Assembly: GCF_000449425.2 (NCBI RefSeq) | Contig: NZ_AVHW01000013.1 | Coordinates: 1 to 50,510 of the forward strand | From: Clostridioides difficile CD160 | GTDB lineage: Bacteria; Bacillota; Clostridia; Peptostreptococcales; Peptostreptococcaceae | Direction: 5' to 3' | Length of the DNA: 50,510 nt | In this document: one piece after another, positions 1 to 8,537 of the stretch | Layout: each line of letters opens with the position of its first letter | How positions within the stretch are numbered: position 1 is the first letter of the stretch | Made by a program: the position numbers and the translations under genes | The notes under the pieces: model-generated | The model's input: only the letters and a program-made list of their open reading frames with translations | Told to the model about the DNA's origin: nothing | Database searches by the model: none

Positions 1-1
1 T

Positions 2-77
2 GCCCAGATAGCTCAGTCGGTAGAGCAGGGGACTGAAAATCCCCGTGTCGGTGGTTCGATTCCGCCTCTGGGCACCA
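2..77 (+). tRNA. tRNA-Phe (anticodon GAA)
   Basis: Cloverleaf with acceptor GCCCAGA pairing TCTGGGC, discriminator A and an encoded CCA. The anticodon loop CTGAAAA lies between GGGGA and TCCCC stems and gives GAA. First of nine clustered tRNA genes. The window opens one base upstream, so the promoter is outside it. Confidence 0.95.
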
Positions 78-83
78 AAATAT

Positions 84-157
84 GGCGGTATAGCTTAGTT
101 GGCTAGAGCGTTCGGTTCATACCCGAAAGGTCATAGGTTCGACTCCTATTACCGCTA
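84..157 (+). tRNA. tRNA-Met, elongator type (anticodon CAT)
   Basis: Acceptor GGCGGTA pairs with TACCGCT, with a terminal G-T wobble. The anticodon loop is TTCATAC. The body resembles the Bacillus elongator tRNA-Met. The discriminator A is followed by CTA, so CCA is not encoded and must be added by the CCA-adding enzyme. The other eight tRNAs in the cluster encode CCA. Confidence 0.92.
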
Positions 158-171
158 CTAAAATTTAATGT

Positions 172-248
172 GGGCCATTAGCTCAGTTGGTTAGAGCGCC
201 CGGCTCATAACCGGTAGGTCTGGGGTTCGAGTCCCTGATGGCCCACCA
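172..248 (+). tRNA. tRNA with CAT anticodon, probably tRNA-Ile2 (lysidine type)
   Basis: Acceptor GGGCCAT pairs with ATGGCCC, discriminator A, CCA encoded. The anticodon loop CTCATAA gives CAT. Its anticodon arm (GGCTCATAACC) resembles bacterial tRNA-Ile2, whose C34 is changed to lysidine by TilS to read AUA. It lacks the unpaired first base of initiator tRNA. A second elongator Met tRNA is the alternative. Confidence 0.85.
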
Positions 249-270
249 CATTAAATTAATTAAATAACTT

Positions 271-347
271 CGAGGTGTAGCGCAGTTTGGTAGCGCACAT
301 GGTTTGGGACCATGGGGCCGGGGGTTCGAGTCCCTTCACCTCGACCA
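271..347 (+). tRNA. tRNA-Pro (anticodon TGG)
   Basis: Acceptor CGAGGTG pairs with CACCTCG, discriminator A, CCA encoded. The anticodon loop TTTGGGA gives TGG. The 3' end ACCA is complementary to the TGGT of the T-box before the first prolyl-tRNA synthetase gene (39262-39265). Confidence 0.95.
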
Positions 348-353
348 ATTACT

Positions 354-431
354 GGTGGGTATAGCTCAGTTGGTTAGAGCGCCAGATTGTGGCTCTGGAG
401 GTCGTGAGTTCGACTCTCATTATCCACCCCA
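354..431 (+). tRNA. tRNA-His (anticodon GTG)
   Basis: Acceptor GTGGGTA (355-361) pairs with TATCCAC (421-427). An extra 5' G at 354 faces discriminator C428, the G-1:C73 signature of tRNA-His. CCA is encoded. The anticodon loop TTGTGGC gives GTG. Confidence 0.95.
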
Positions 432-439
432 ACTAATAT

Positions 440-515
440 GGTCTATTAGCTCAGTCGGTAGAGCACCTGACTTTTAATCAGGGTGTCCCGCGTTCGAGTC
501 GCGGATAGATCACCA
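440..515 (+). tRNA. tRNA-Lys (anticodon TTT)
   Basis: Acceptor GGTCTAT pairs with ATAGATC, discriminator A, CCA encoded. The anticodon loop CTTTTAA between CCTGA and TCAGG gives TTT. Confidence 0.95.
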
Positions 516-522
516 AAAAGGT

Positions 523-596
523 GGCGACATAGCCAAGTGGTAAGGCAGTGGACTGCAACTCCTTGATCCCCAGTTCGAATCTGGGTGTCGCCTCCA
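523..596 (+). tRNA. tRNA-Cys (anticodon GCA)
   Basis: Acceptor GGCGACA pairs with TGTCGCC. Discriminator T (U73) is the usual tRNA-Cys identity base. CCA is encoded. The anticodon loop CTGCAAC gives GCA. Confidence 0.95.
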
Positions 597-605
597 ATAA
601 AAAAT

Positions 606-682
606 GCGCTCATAGCTCAACTGGATAGAGTGTCTGACTACGAATCAGAAGGTTAGGGGTTCGAGTCCCTTTGGGCGCACCA
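606..682 (+). tRNA. tRNA-Arg (anticodon ACG)
   Basis: Acceptor GCGCTCA pairs with TGGGCGC, discriminator A, CCA encoded. The anticodon loop CTACGAA gives ACG. Its A34 would be edited to inosine by TadA. Confidence 0.95.
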
Positions 683-694
683 TATAAACATCGA

Positions 695-770
695 GGGATT
701 ATAGCTCAGCTGGGAGAGCACCTGCCTTACAAGCAGGGGGTCACAGGTTCGAGCCCTGTTAATCCCACCA
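695..770 (+). tRNA. tRNA-Val (anticodon TAC)
   Basis: Acceptor GGGATTA pairs with TAATCCC, discriminator A, CCA encoded. The anticodon loop CTTACAA gives TAC. Last tRNA of the cluster, directly before a terminator. Confidence 0.95.
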
Positions 771-774
771 GTGC

Positions 775-810
775 AAACCTCTAGTAATTTTACTAGAGGT
801 TTTATTTTTG
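775..810 (+). terminator. Terminator of the tRNA cluster
   Basis: A near-perfect inverted repeat, AACCTCTAGTA against TACTAGAGGTT, with a short AT loop is followed by TTTTATTTTT. This is a classic Rho-independent terminator just after the last tRNA. Confidence 0.9.
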
Positions 811-845
811 ATTAAAAAAGTTTTTATATTTAGGAGGTAAGAAAC

Positions 846-1259
846 TTGTATATAATAATAGGAAATGAAATAGTTGATAGCGAAGAACTAAAATTAACTA
901 TAGATAAAAATAGCAAATTTAAAGTTGAAAAAGATTTAAGTAAAAGTACAAAAAGGGAAGACGTAATTGCATATCAGTTGAGTATAGATTTGAATTACTT
1001 AGATACTATTATAAGCGAACAATATGATTCTGTTAACTTATCTGATGAAGAAAAATTTGATGAATATATGACTTTATCTGATGAACTTGCACTAGATTTA
1101 GAAGAATTTATGCCAAAATACACAATAATAAATGCTAGAGCATATAAATTAGATGAGGTAGATGGAGTCGTAAAAATAATCTTGGCTATAGCTTATGCGG
1201 ATTTAGGTCATTTAAAACTTTCAGATGTAGTGAAGAGGGTATCTAGACAAATAGATTAG
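846..1259 (+). CDS. Conserved hypothetical protein, 137 aa
   Basis: I do not recognise this protein. It is a small acidic cytoplasmic protein with no signal peptide, membrane segment or cysteine motif. The C-terminal half (about residues 90-137) looks mixed alpha/beta and ends in a basic helix. The proposed start is TTG at 846, eight or so bases after a strong AGGAGGTAAG ribosome binding site; there is no better ATG near it. It lies alone between the tRNA terminator and pyc. Codon use matches the neighbours, which supports a real gene. Function unknown. Confidence 0.75.
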   Translation: MYIIIGNEIVDSEELKLTIDKNSKFKVEKDLSKSTKREDVIAYQLSIDLNYLDTIISEQYDSVNLSDEEKFDEYMTLSDELALDLEEFMPKYTIINARAYKLDEVDGVVKIILAIAYADLGHLKLSDVVKRVSRQID

Positions 1260-1561
1260 GGTATGAATGATATTAAAAAAATATATAAAATCTTACGTAA
1301 AGATGAAAATAATTATGTAAACATAAGAAAAAACAGTATAAAATCAAGTCAATTGTAGAAATTTTCACATAAATTTGCCTGAAATTCCATAAAAAATGCC
1401 TTAATTTTAGTGAGGTAAATTGAGTTTACACAGTCTAAAAATTACTTATATTTATAAATTTATCTTATTAATTAAGGAACTTGCTTAAACATCTTCAAAA
1501 ATAAAGTATTTTAGTCTATAATCTTTAATATTACACAAACAATAAAGGAGAAGAATAGAGT
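1260..1561 (+). promoter_or_regulatory. pyc upstream region with a possible promoter
   Basis: About 300 AT-rich bases without a convincing gene. A possible sigma-A promoter is TTTACA (1425-1430), 16 bases, TATATT (1447-1452), about 110 bases before the pyc start. The pyc ribosome binding site AAAGGAGAAG lies at about 1543-1552. No riboswitch, T-box or terminator was recognised. Confidence 0.35.
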
Positions 1562-4500
1562 ATGCTTAAAAAGTTTAATAAAATACTAGTAGCTAATAGA
1601 GGCGAAATAGCTATAAGAATATTTAGAGCCTGTTCAGAATTGGGGATAAAAAGTGTTGGTATATATAGTAAAGAAGATAAATATGGATTATTTAGAACAA
1701 AAGCAGACGAATCATATTTGATAGGGGAAGGCAAAGGGCCAATAGATGCGTATCTAGACATGGATGGGATAATTGACTTGGCGAAGAGAAAAAAAGTTGA
1801 TGCGATACATCCAGGATATGGTTTTCTAGCAGAGAATGCAGAGTTTGCTCGTAAATGTGAAGAGAATGGAATTACTTTTATAGGGCCATCATCTAAAGTA
1901 ATGAATATGATGGGAGATAAGATAAACTCTAAGAAAATCGCAAAAGAAGTTAATGTTCAAACTATACCAGGTGTAGAAAAAGCAATAAAGAGTACTGAAG
2001 AAGCAAAAGAAGTTGCAAATAAAATAGGTTATCCTGTTATGATAAAAGCATCTAATGGTGGTGGCGGTAGAGGGATGAGAATTGTACACCGCGAAGAAGA
2101 CTTAGAGATTGAATATGAAACTGCTTGTAGCGAATCAAGAAAAGCTTTTGGAGAGGATATCATATTTATAGAAAAATATATAGCTGATCCAAAACATATA
2201 GAAGTTCAAATATTAGGAGATAACTATGGAAATATAGTTCACTTGTACGAAAGAGACTGTTCAGTTCAAAGAAGACATCAAAAAATAATAGAATATGCAC
2301 CAGCTTTTTCATTAGATGATAAAGTAAGACAAGAAATATGTGAAGATGCAGTCAAATTATCAAAGCATGTAGGCTATGCTAATGCAGGAACATTAGAATT
2401 CTTAGTAGATGCAAATGGCGGACATTATTTTATAGAGATGAACACAAGAGTACAGGTTGAACATACTGTAACAGAGATGGTTACAGGAATAGATATAGTT
2501 CAAAGTCAAATACTAATAGCTCAAGGTTATAGTTTAGATAGTGAAGAAATCAATATAAAATCACAAGATGATGTAGAAATAAGAGGGTATTCTATTCAAT
2601 GTAGAATAACTACAGAAGACCCTAAGAATAAATTCATGCCTGATACAGGGAAAATTCAAGTGTATAGAACTGGTTCAGGATTTGGTATAAGACTAGATGG
2701 TGGAAATGGATTTACAGGTGCAAATATAAGTCCTCACTATGATAGTTTACTAGTTAAAACAATTTCTTGGGATAGAACATTCCAAGGAGCAATAAATAAA
2801 ACTATAAGATCAGTAAAAGAGCTTAGAGTTAGAGGAGTTAAAACTAATGTAGGATTCTTAGTTAATGTTTTAAATAATCCTATATTCTCAAATGGTAAAT
2901 GTAGTACTAAGTTTATAGATGAAAATCCAGATTTATTTGAAATAACAGAAAGTAAAGACAGAGGAACAAAATTACTTCAATTCATAGGAGATGTAATTGT
3001 AAATGATAATGCTTGTAAAGAAAAACCATTATTTGATGCATTACATGACCCAAGAATGGATAAAGATGGCTCAAAGGCAGAAGGAAGTAAAATACTTTTT
3101 GATAAGTTAGGTAAATCTGCATATATAGAAAAAATAAAAAATGATAAGAAATTATTGCTAACAGATACAACAATGAGAGATGCACATCAATCCTTATTAG
3201 CAACAAGAATAAGAACATATGATTTATTAAAAGCTGCTCAACCAACAGAAAAATATCAAAAAGATTTATTCTCACTTGAAATGTGGGGTGGAGCTACTTA
3301 TGATGTTGCATATAGATTTTTAAAAGAATCACCTTGGCGTAGATTACAGAAGCTAAGAGAAGAAATACCAAGTATAATGTTCCAAATGTTGCTTAGAGCA
3401 TCAAATGGAGTTGGATATAAAAACTACCCAGATAATGTAATAGAAGAATTTACAAAAGAATCTGCTAGACAAGGTATAGATGTATTTAGAATATTTGACT
3501 CATTAAACTGGGTTGAAAATATGAAACCATCTATAAATACAGCTTTAGAAACTGGAAAAATTGTTGAAGCAACTATGTGTTATACAGGTGATATACTAGA
3601 TAAGACTAAAACTAAGTATAATCTAGAATATTATATTAAGATGGCACAAGAATTAGAAAGTTTAGGAGCAGATATAATAGCAATAAAAGATATGTCAGGA
3701 CTTCTTAAACATATTCAGCTTACACTCTAGTTAAAGAGTTAAAGAAAAATATAAAAGCACCAATACATTTACACACTCATGATACAAGTGGAAATGGTGT
3801 AGCAACTTGTTTAATGGCATCAGAAGCTGGTGTAGATATAATTGACGCTGCATTAGAATCTATGGCAGGACTTACAAGTCAACCATCACTTAATGCTATA
3901 GTAGAAGCTCTTAAAAATACAGAAAGAGATACAGGTATAGATTTATTTGGATATGATGAGTTAGGAAAATATTATAAGGACTTAAGAAAAGTTTATAGCA
4001 AATTTGAAAGTGACTTAACTAACTCTTGTGCAGAAATATATAATTTTGAAATACCAGGTGGTCAATATACAAACTTAAAACCTCAAGCTGATAGTTTAGG
4101 ATTAGTTAATAGATTTGATGAAGTTAAAGAAAAATATAAAGAAGCTAATGAAGTTGTAGGGGATATAATAAAAGTAACTCCATCTTCAAAGGTTGTAGGA
4201 GACCTAGCTATCTTTATGACTAAAAATAAATTAGATAAAGACAATATAATTGAAGAAGGTAAAAACTTATCATTCCCAGATTCTGTTGTGGACTACTGTA
4301 AAGGTATGATTGGTCAACCAGAAGGTGGAATACCAAAAGATTTACAAGAAGTAGTTTTAAAAGGCGAAGAAGCTATTACAGTAAGACCTGGTTCATTATT
4401 ACCAGCAGAAGATTTTGATGAAATAGCTAAATATCTAGATGAAAAATATGACATAAATGCTAATATAAGAAATGTTATAAGTTATGCTTTATATCCAAAA

Positions 4501-4992
4501 GTTTATGAGGATTATATCAAACATTTACAACACTATAATGATATATCTAAACTTGAAAGTGATGTATTCTTCTATGGTTTAAATAAAAATGAAGAATGTG
4601 AAGTAGAGATAGAAGAAGGTAAAGTATTAACAATAAGATTAGTTGAAATCGGTGAAGTTAAGGAAAATGGATTTAGAACTATAGGATTTGAATTGAATGG
4701 AATGGTTAGAGAAGTAGAAATAAAAGATAGAAATTTCTCTGGAAAAATTAATAATGTTGAGAAAGCTGATATGAATGACCCTCTTCAAATTGGAGCAAGT
4801 ATACCAGGAAAAGTTATAAAAATAATGGTTAAAGAAGAAGATGAAGTAAAAGCCAATCAACCACTAATAGTTATAGAAGCTATGAAAATGGAGACTATAA
4901 TAGTTGCTAAGACTGATGGAGTAATTAAGTCAATCAAAGTAAAAGAAGATGATATGGTTGAAGATAAACAATTATTAATGATAATGAAATAA
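1562..4992 (+). pseudogene. pyc: Pyruvate carboxylase, interrupted by a 1-base frameshift
   Basis: Biotin-dependent carboxylation of pyruvate to oxaloacetate (anaplerosis). The reading frame from 1562 gives the biotin carboxylase part: the ANRGEIAIRIFRA start, the ATP-grasp glycine loop NGGGGRGMR near residue 168, and EMNTRVQVEH near 297. It continues into the carboxyltransferase domain (DTTMRDAHQSLLATR near 537). It stops at 3730 after 722 aa. The second frame picks up with IHLHTHDTSGNGVATC and SEAGVDIIDAALESMAG and ends with a biotinyl domain (EAMKMET). Restoring one C at about 3710 (AAAC to AAACC) turns LLKHIQLTL-stop into LLKPYSAYTLVKEL and gives one 1143-aa protein, the normal length. 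Downstream codons are intact, so the break is either very recent or a sequencing error. Confidence 0.93.
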
Positions 4993-5009
4993 TTGAATTA
5001 AGATAATTA

Positions 5010-5057
5010 AAAAAACACTCTAAAACATTTAATAAAAAATGTTTTAGAGTGTTTTTA
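5010..5057 (+). terminator. Terminator after pyc
   Basis: An inverted repeat, AAACACTCTAAAACATTT against AAATGTTTTAGAGTGTTT, with an ATAAA-type loop is followed by T-rich sequence. It separates pyc from the EF-G-like gene. Confidence 0.88.
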
Positions 5058-5233
5058 TTTATTTAAATTAAATTTTTGTTAAAAAAAAGAGGAAAATTAC
5101 ATCCATATGTAGAAATAAAGCTAGTAAGGAAAATGTTATCTAAAAATTCTAAAAATAATAAACATTTTCTGGACTATTTCTTAGGAAATAACAGCTAAGA
5201 GAAAATACATAAATTTAAAAGGTGGGTGCTTAT

Positions 5234-7162
5234 ATGAAGGTTTATGATAGTAAAATGTTGAGAAATGTAGCGGTATTAGGACATAGCGGATGTGGAAAAA
5301 CAAATCTAATCGAAACTATAGCTTACACAGCAAACACTAATAAGATACCTAAATTAACAGACAAGGTAAATATGACTTATAGTATGGGATTAATACCTAT
5401 AGAGTATAATGATTATAAGTTTAACTTATTGGATACCCCAGGATATTTTGACTTTAGCGGAGACGTTGTATCATCTCTTAGAGCAAGTGATGCAGCAATA
5501 ATAGTAATAGATGCAACAGCACCTATTCAAGTTGGTACAGAGAAATCATTGGAACTAACTGAGAGTATTCCTAAGATAATGTTTATAAATAAAATAGATA
5601 ATGAAAAAGCAAGATATAAAGACGCAATAGCAATGTTAAGAGAAAAGTACAACAATAAGATAGTTCCTATGATAAGTCCTATATATAAAGATAAAAACTT
5701 TGTAAAGTTACATAATGTATTTGAAAACATAGATGATTTAGAAGGTGAATTCAAGGAACAAGCTATGAGTGTTAAAGAAGCATTAATGGAACTTATAGCA
5801 GAAACAGATGACCAAATATTAGATAAATATTTTAATGGTGAAGAGTTAACTACAGAAGAAATACAAAAAGGTATTGTTATAGGGATACAAAGAGGTGATA
5901 TTATACCTGTAATATGTGGTTCAACTATAAATAATATAGGAACAAAAGAAATATTAGATACTATATCAAATTACCTAGAACCTATTTTTACAGAAGAAAG
6001 TAAACCATTTAGAGGATTAGTATTTAAGACTATGGTTGACCCATTTGTTGGTAAAATGTCATATATAAAAATTACTGAAGGTGTACTTTCTAAAGATAAA
6101 GATGTCTTTAATATAAATAAAAGTGTAAAGGAAAAGATAGCTAATATATATACATTAAAAAATAGTGAATTAGTGGAAGTAGAAAAAGCTAAAGCTGGAG
6201 ATATAGTAGTTGTAACTAAAATTAATTCTCTAAAAACAGGAGACACTATATCTACAGATAAAGATGCAGAAGCTTTAGAAAATATAGATTTCCCTAAACC
6301 ACAGATATACTATGCAGTAACACCTAAGAATAAAGGTGATGAAGAAAAAGTAGCATCTGTATTAAATAAACTAGTAGAAGAAGACCCTACATTACATTCT
6401 TATAGAAATACAGAGACAAAACAAGCCCTTTTAGGAGGACAAGGAGAACTTCATATAAAAACAATTAAAAATAAAATGAAAGATAAATTTGGTGTTGATG
6501 TTGAATTAAATGACCTTAAAGTTCCTTATAGAGAAACTATAAAAGGAACAGCAGATGTACAAGGAAAACATAAAAAGCAATCAGGTGGTCATGGTCAATA
6601 TGGAGATGTAAAAATAAGATTTGAAAGATGTGAATCTGATTTTGAATTTACAGAAGAAATATTTGGTGGGTCTGTACCAAAACAATATATACCTGCAGTT
6701 GAAAAAGGTCTAAAAGACTCTATGCAAAAAGGTGTATTAGCTGGTTATCCTGTTACAAATATAAAGGCTACACTTTATGATGGTTCATATCATGATGTAG
6801 ACTCTTCTGAAATGGCTTTTAAGATGGCAGCGAGTGCCGCATTTAAAAAAGGTATGGAAGAAGCACATCCAATACTACTAGAACCTATAATGAAGCTGAA
6901 GATAACTGTACCAGAAGAATATATGGGAGATGTTATGGGTGATATAAATAAGAGAAGAGGAAAAATATTTGGAATGGAGCCAGATAATAAAGGGAAACAA
7001 ATAATATTTGCAGAAGCTCCACAGGCAGAAACATTTAAATATGCAATAGATTTAAGAGCAATGACACAAGGTAGAGGATACTTTGAAATGGAATTAGCAA
7101 AATATGGAGAGGTACCATCACAATTTGCAGAAAAAATAATTGGGTTAGCTACTGCAAAATAA
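5234..7162 (+). CDS. EF-G-like translational GTPase
   Basis: A 642-aa member of the elongation factor G family. Visible GTPase motifs are G1 GHSGCGKT (near residue 16), G3 DTPGYFDF, G4 NKID and G5 CGS. Domain IV/V features typical of EF-G follow: SGGHGQYGDVKI, a MQKGVLAGYPVTNIKA segment and RRGKIFGMEPD. The G1 loop is HSGCGKT rather than the HIDAGKTT of canonical EF-G, and the protein is about 50 residues shorter than FusA. It is therefore probably a paralogue (EF-G-like/FusA2 type) of unknown specialised role rather than the main translocase. The ATG at 5234 is chosen because AAAGGTGGG sits eight bases upstream; a GTG at 5222 would overlap that site. Flanked by terminators, so likely monocistronic. 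Confidence 0.85.
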   Translation: MKVYDSKMLRNVAVLGHSGCGKTNLIETIAYTANTNKIPKLTDKVNMTYSMGLIPIEYNDYKFNLLDTPGYFDFSGDVVSSLRASDAAIIVIDATAPIQVGTEKSLELTESIPKIMFINKIDNEKARYKDAIAMLREKYNNKIVPMISPIYKDKNFVKLHNVFENIDDLEGEFKEQAMSVKEALMELIAETDDQILDKYFNGEELTTEEIQKGIVIGIQRGDIIPVICGSTINNIGTKEILDTISNYLEPIFTEESKPFRGLVFKTMVDPFVGKMSYIKITEGVLSKDKDVFNINKSVKEKIANIYTLKNSELVEVEKAKAGDIVVVTKINSLKTGDTISTDKDAEALENIDFPKPQIYYAVTPKNKGDEEKVASVLNKLVEEDPTLHSYRNTETKQALLGGQGELHIKTIKNKMKDKFGVDVELNDLKVPYRETIKGTADVQGKHKKQSGGHGQYGDVKIRFERCESDFEFTEEIFGGSVPKQYIPAVEKGLKDSMQKGVLAGYPVTNIKATLYDGSYHDVDSSEMAFKMAASAAFKKGMEEAHPILLEPIMKLKITVPEEYMGDVMGDINKRRGKIFGMEPDNKGKQIIFAEAPQAETFKYAIDLRAMTQGRGYFEMELAKYGEVPSQFAEKIIGLATAK

Positions 7163-7178
7163 TAGGTAAAATAGAATA

Positions 7179-7218
7179 AAAAATATTTTTAATAGTTATA
7201 CTATTAAAAATATTTTTA
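7179..7218 (+). terminator. Terminator after the EF-G-like gene
   Basis: A long AT-rich inverted repeat, AAAAATATTTTTAATAG against CTATTAAAAATATTTTT, has a TATA-containing loop and a T-tract. It could work in both directions, but only the plus strand has an upstream gene. Confidence 0.75.
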
Positions 7219-7514
7219 GGATTTGAACTAGGTATAAGTTTATTTTAGGTAAACATATGCCTAGTTTTTGTATTTATTATTATTATTTTTTAGAAATGTT
7301 TAATAATAAAGGTGAGAAGGTATATCTAAAATATAAAACATCTAAAATATTGACATTTAATAATAAATCAAAATTTTAATGTTTGGTTATCATAAATGTA
7401 ATGAATAAAACTTTATAATTGATAAGGAGATAAATTCATATTTAAATTGTTATAAAAAATATAAAATTATGTAATTTAGGTCTTTAAAAATTTAAATAAT
7501 AGGTGTAAAATAGT
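7219..7514 (+). other. AT-rich intergenic stretch before the CtsR box
   Basis: About 300 bases of very AT-rich sequence with no open frame of note. TTGACA at 7350-7355 with TTTTAA 18 bases downstream is a possible promoter for the ctsR operon, but its -10 is poor and it lies about 180 bases from the start codon. No other structure recognised. Confidence 0.4.
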
Positions 7515-7531
7515 AGTCAAAGAAAGTCAAA
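7515..7531 (+). promoter_or_regulatory. CtsR operator (tandem heptad)
   Basis: The sequence is AGTCAAA, three bases, AGTCAAA. This is an exact fit to the known CtsR binding pattern of two direct RGTCAAA heptads spaced by three bases. It sits 26 bases before the chosen ctsR start, so CtsR would repress its own operon (ctsR-mcsA-mcsB-clpC) and release it on heat or protein stress. Confidence 0.92.
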
Positions 7532-7556
7532 AACTAAAAGGCGTGTGGTGATATTA

Positions 7557-8021
7557 ATGGCAACTATGACAGATATAATTGAAAAATTTATTAAAGATTT
7601 GATGGAAGAGGATAGTAGCATAAAAATTCAAAGAAATGAACTAGCAAACTTGTTTAGTTGTGCACCATCACAAATAAATTATGTCTTAACAACAAGATTT
7701 ACAATAGATAAAGGGTATTATATTGAAAGTAAAAAAGGTGGCGGAGGATATGTTCAAATAGAAAAAATACGAAAAAGTAAAGATGGACATATTAGAGAAT
7801 TATTAAATGAAAAAATAGGAAGTCAAATATCATATAAAAAAGCAAAAGAATTATTGGAAAGTTTGAGAGAGTCAGGCTTAATTAGTGAAAGAGAACTAAA
7901 ATTAATATTATATGCAATAGATGATAAATCATTATGTATGCCAGTATATGAATTGAAAGAGAAGGTAAGGTCTAATATTCTAAAGAATATAATAATAGGA
8001 TTATTTAGTATAGAGGAGTGA
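7557..8021 (+). CDS. ctsR: Transcriptional repressor CtsR
   Basis: Repressor of class III heat-shock genes, 154 aa, the usual family length. The N-terminal winged helix-turn-helix spans about residues 1-70 and includes RNELANLFSCAPSQINYVL. The glycine-rich wing KKGGGGYVQI is the conserved heat-sensing loop. The C-terminal part carries the dimerisation region that McsB modifies. ATG 7557 is preferred because GGTG lies six bases upstream; GTG codons at 7545 and 7548 would overlap it. First gene of the ctsR-mcsA-mcsB-clpC operon, with 6 bases to mcsA. Confidence 0.95.
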   Translation: MATMTDIIEKFIKDLMEEDSSIKIQRNELANLFSCAPSQINYVLTTRFTIDKGYYIESKKGGGGYVQIEKIRKSKDGHIRELLNEKIGSQISYKKAKELLESLRESGLISERELKLILYAIDDKSLCMPVYELKEKVRSNILKNIIIGLFSIEE

Positions 8022-8027
8022 TAATTT

Positions 8028-8522
8028 ATGCTATGTCAAAAATGTAATAAGAATAAAGCATCCGTATATTATAATAAGATAGTCAATGGAGAGAAGACAG
8101 AAATGTACCTATGTAGTGAATGTGCAAAAGAGAACACAGAAATGAATTTTAATTTAGATATGCCTTTTTCAATGATGGATATATTTTCTAACTTAGGATT
8201 TCAACCTAAAAAAGAACTTGAAGAAAAGTTAGTTTGTCCAAATTGTAATATGACTTATAGCGAATTTAAGAATAATGGAAGATTTGGATGCAGTGAATGC
8301 TACAATGCATTCAGTAGTCAAGTAAATCCGATGCTCCAAAATATACATGGACACATAGAGCATACAGGTAAGGCACCTAAAAAATCTTTTTACAAGATAA
8401 GTGTAGAAAATGAGATTAAAGAATTAAAAGAAGATTTAGATAGAGCTATAAAAAATGAAGAGTATGAATTGGCTGCTCAATTTAGAGATAAAATTAAATA
8501 TTTAAAAGGTTCTATTGACTAA
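8028..8522 (+). CDS. mcsA: McsA, zinc-binding activator of the McsB kinase
   Basis: 164 aa. N-terminal cysteine pairs MLCQKC and YLCSECAKE, then VCPNCN and GCSEC, form two CxxC zinc sites. The C-terminal UVR motif (about residues 125-160: IKELKEDLDRAIKNEEYELA) is a helical pair shared with ClpC and UvrB. In Bacillus, McsA activates McsB and helps inactivate CtsR. Here it lies between ctsR and mcsB, 15 bases from the latter, which fits the same role. Confidence 0.94.
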   Translation: MLCQKCNKNKASVYYNKIVNGEKTEMYLCSECAKENTEMNFNLDMPFSMMDIFSNLGFQPKKELEEKLVCPNCNMTYSEFKNNGRFGCSECYNAFSSQVNPMLQNIHGHIEHTGKAPKKSFYKISVENEIKELKEDLDRAIKNEEYELAAQFRDKIKYLKGSID

Positions 8523-8537
8523 GATTGGAGTGATATT

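Noticed and set aside
1263-1358. A 31-codon frame (MNDIKKIYKILRKDENN...) after the first hypothetical gene
   Set aside because: The only Shine-Dalgarno-like bases (AGGG) lie two bases before the ATG, and nothing else supports translation.
1359-1376. A partial CodY-box-like sequence (AATTTTCACATAAATT) before pyc
   Set aside because: It is one base longer than the consensus and matches only the left half well; in such AT-rich DNA this is expected by chance.
3731-3813. Short gap between the two pyc frames as a true intergenic region
   Set aside because: It translates in the downstream frame as conserved pyruvate carboxylase sequence with no start codon needed, so it is coding DNA.
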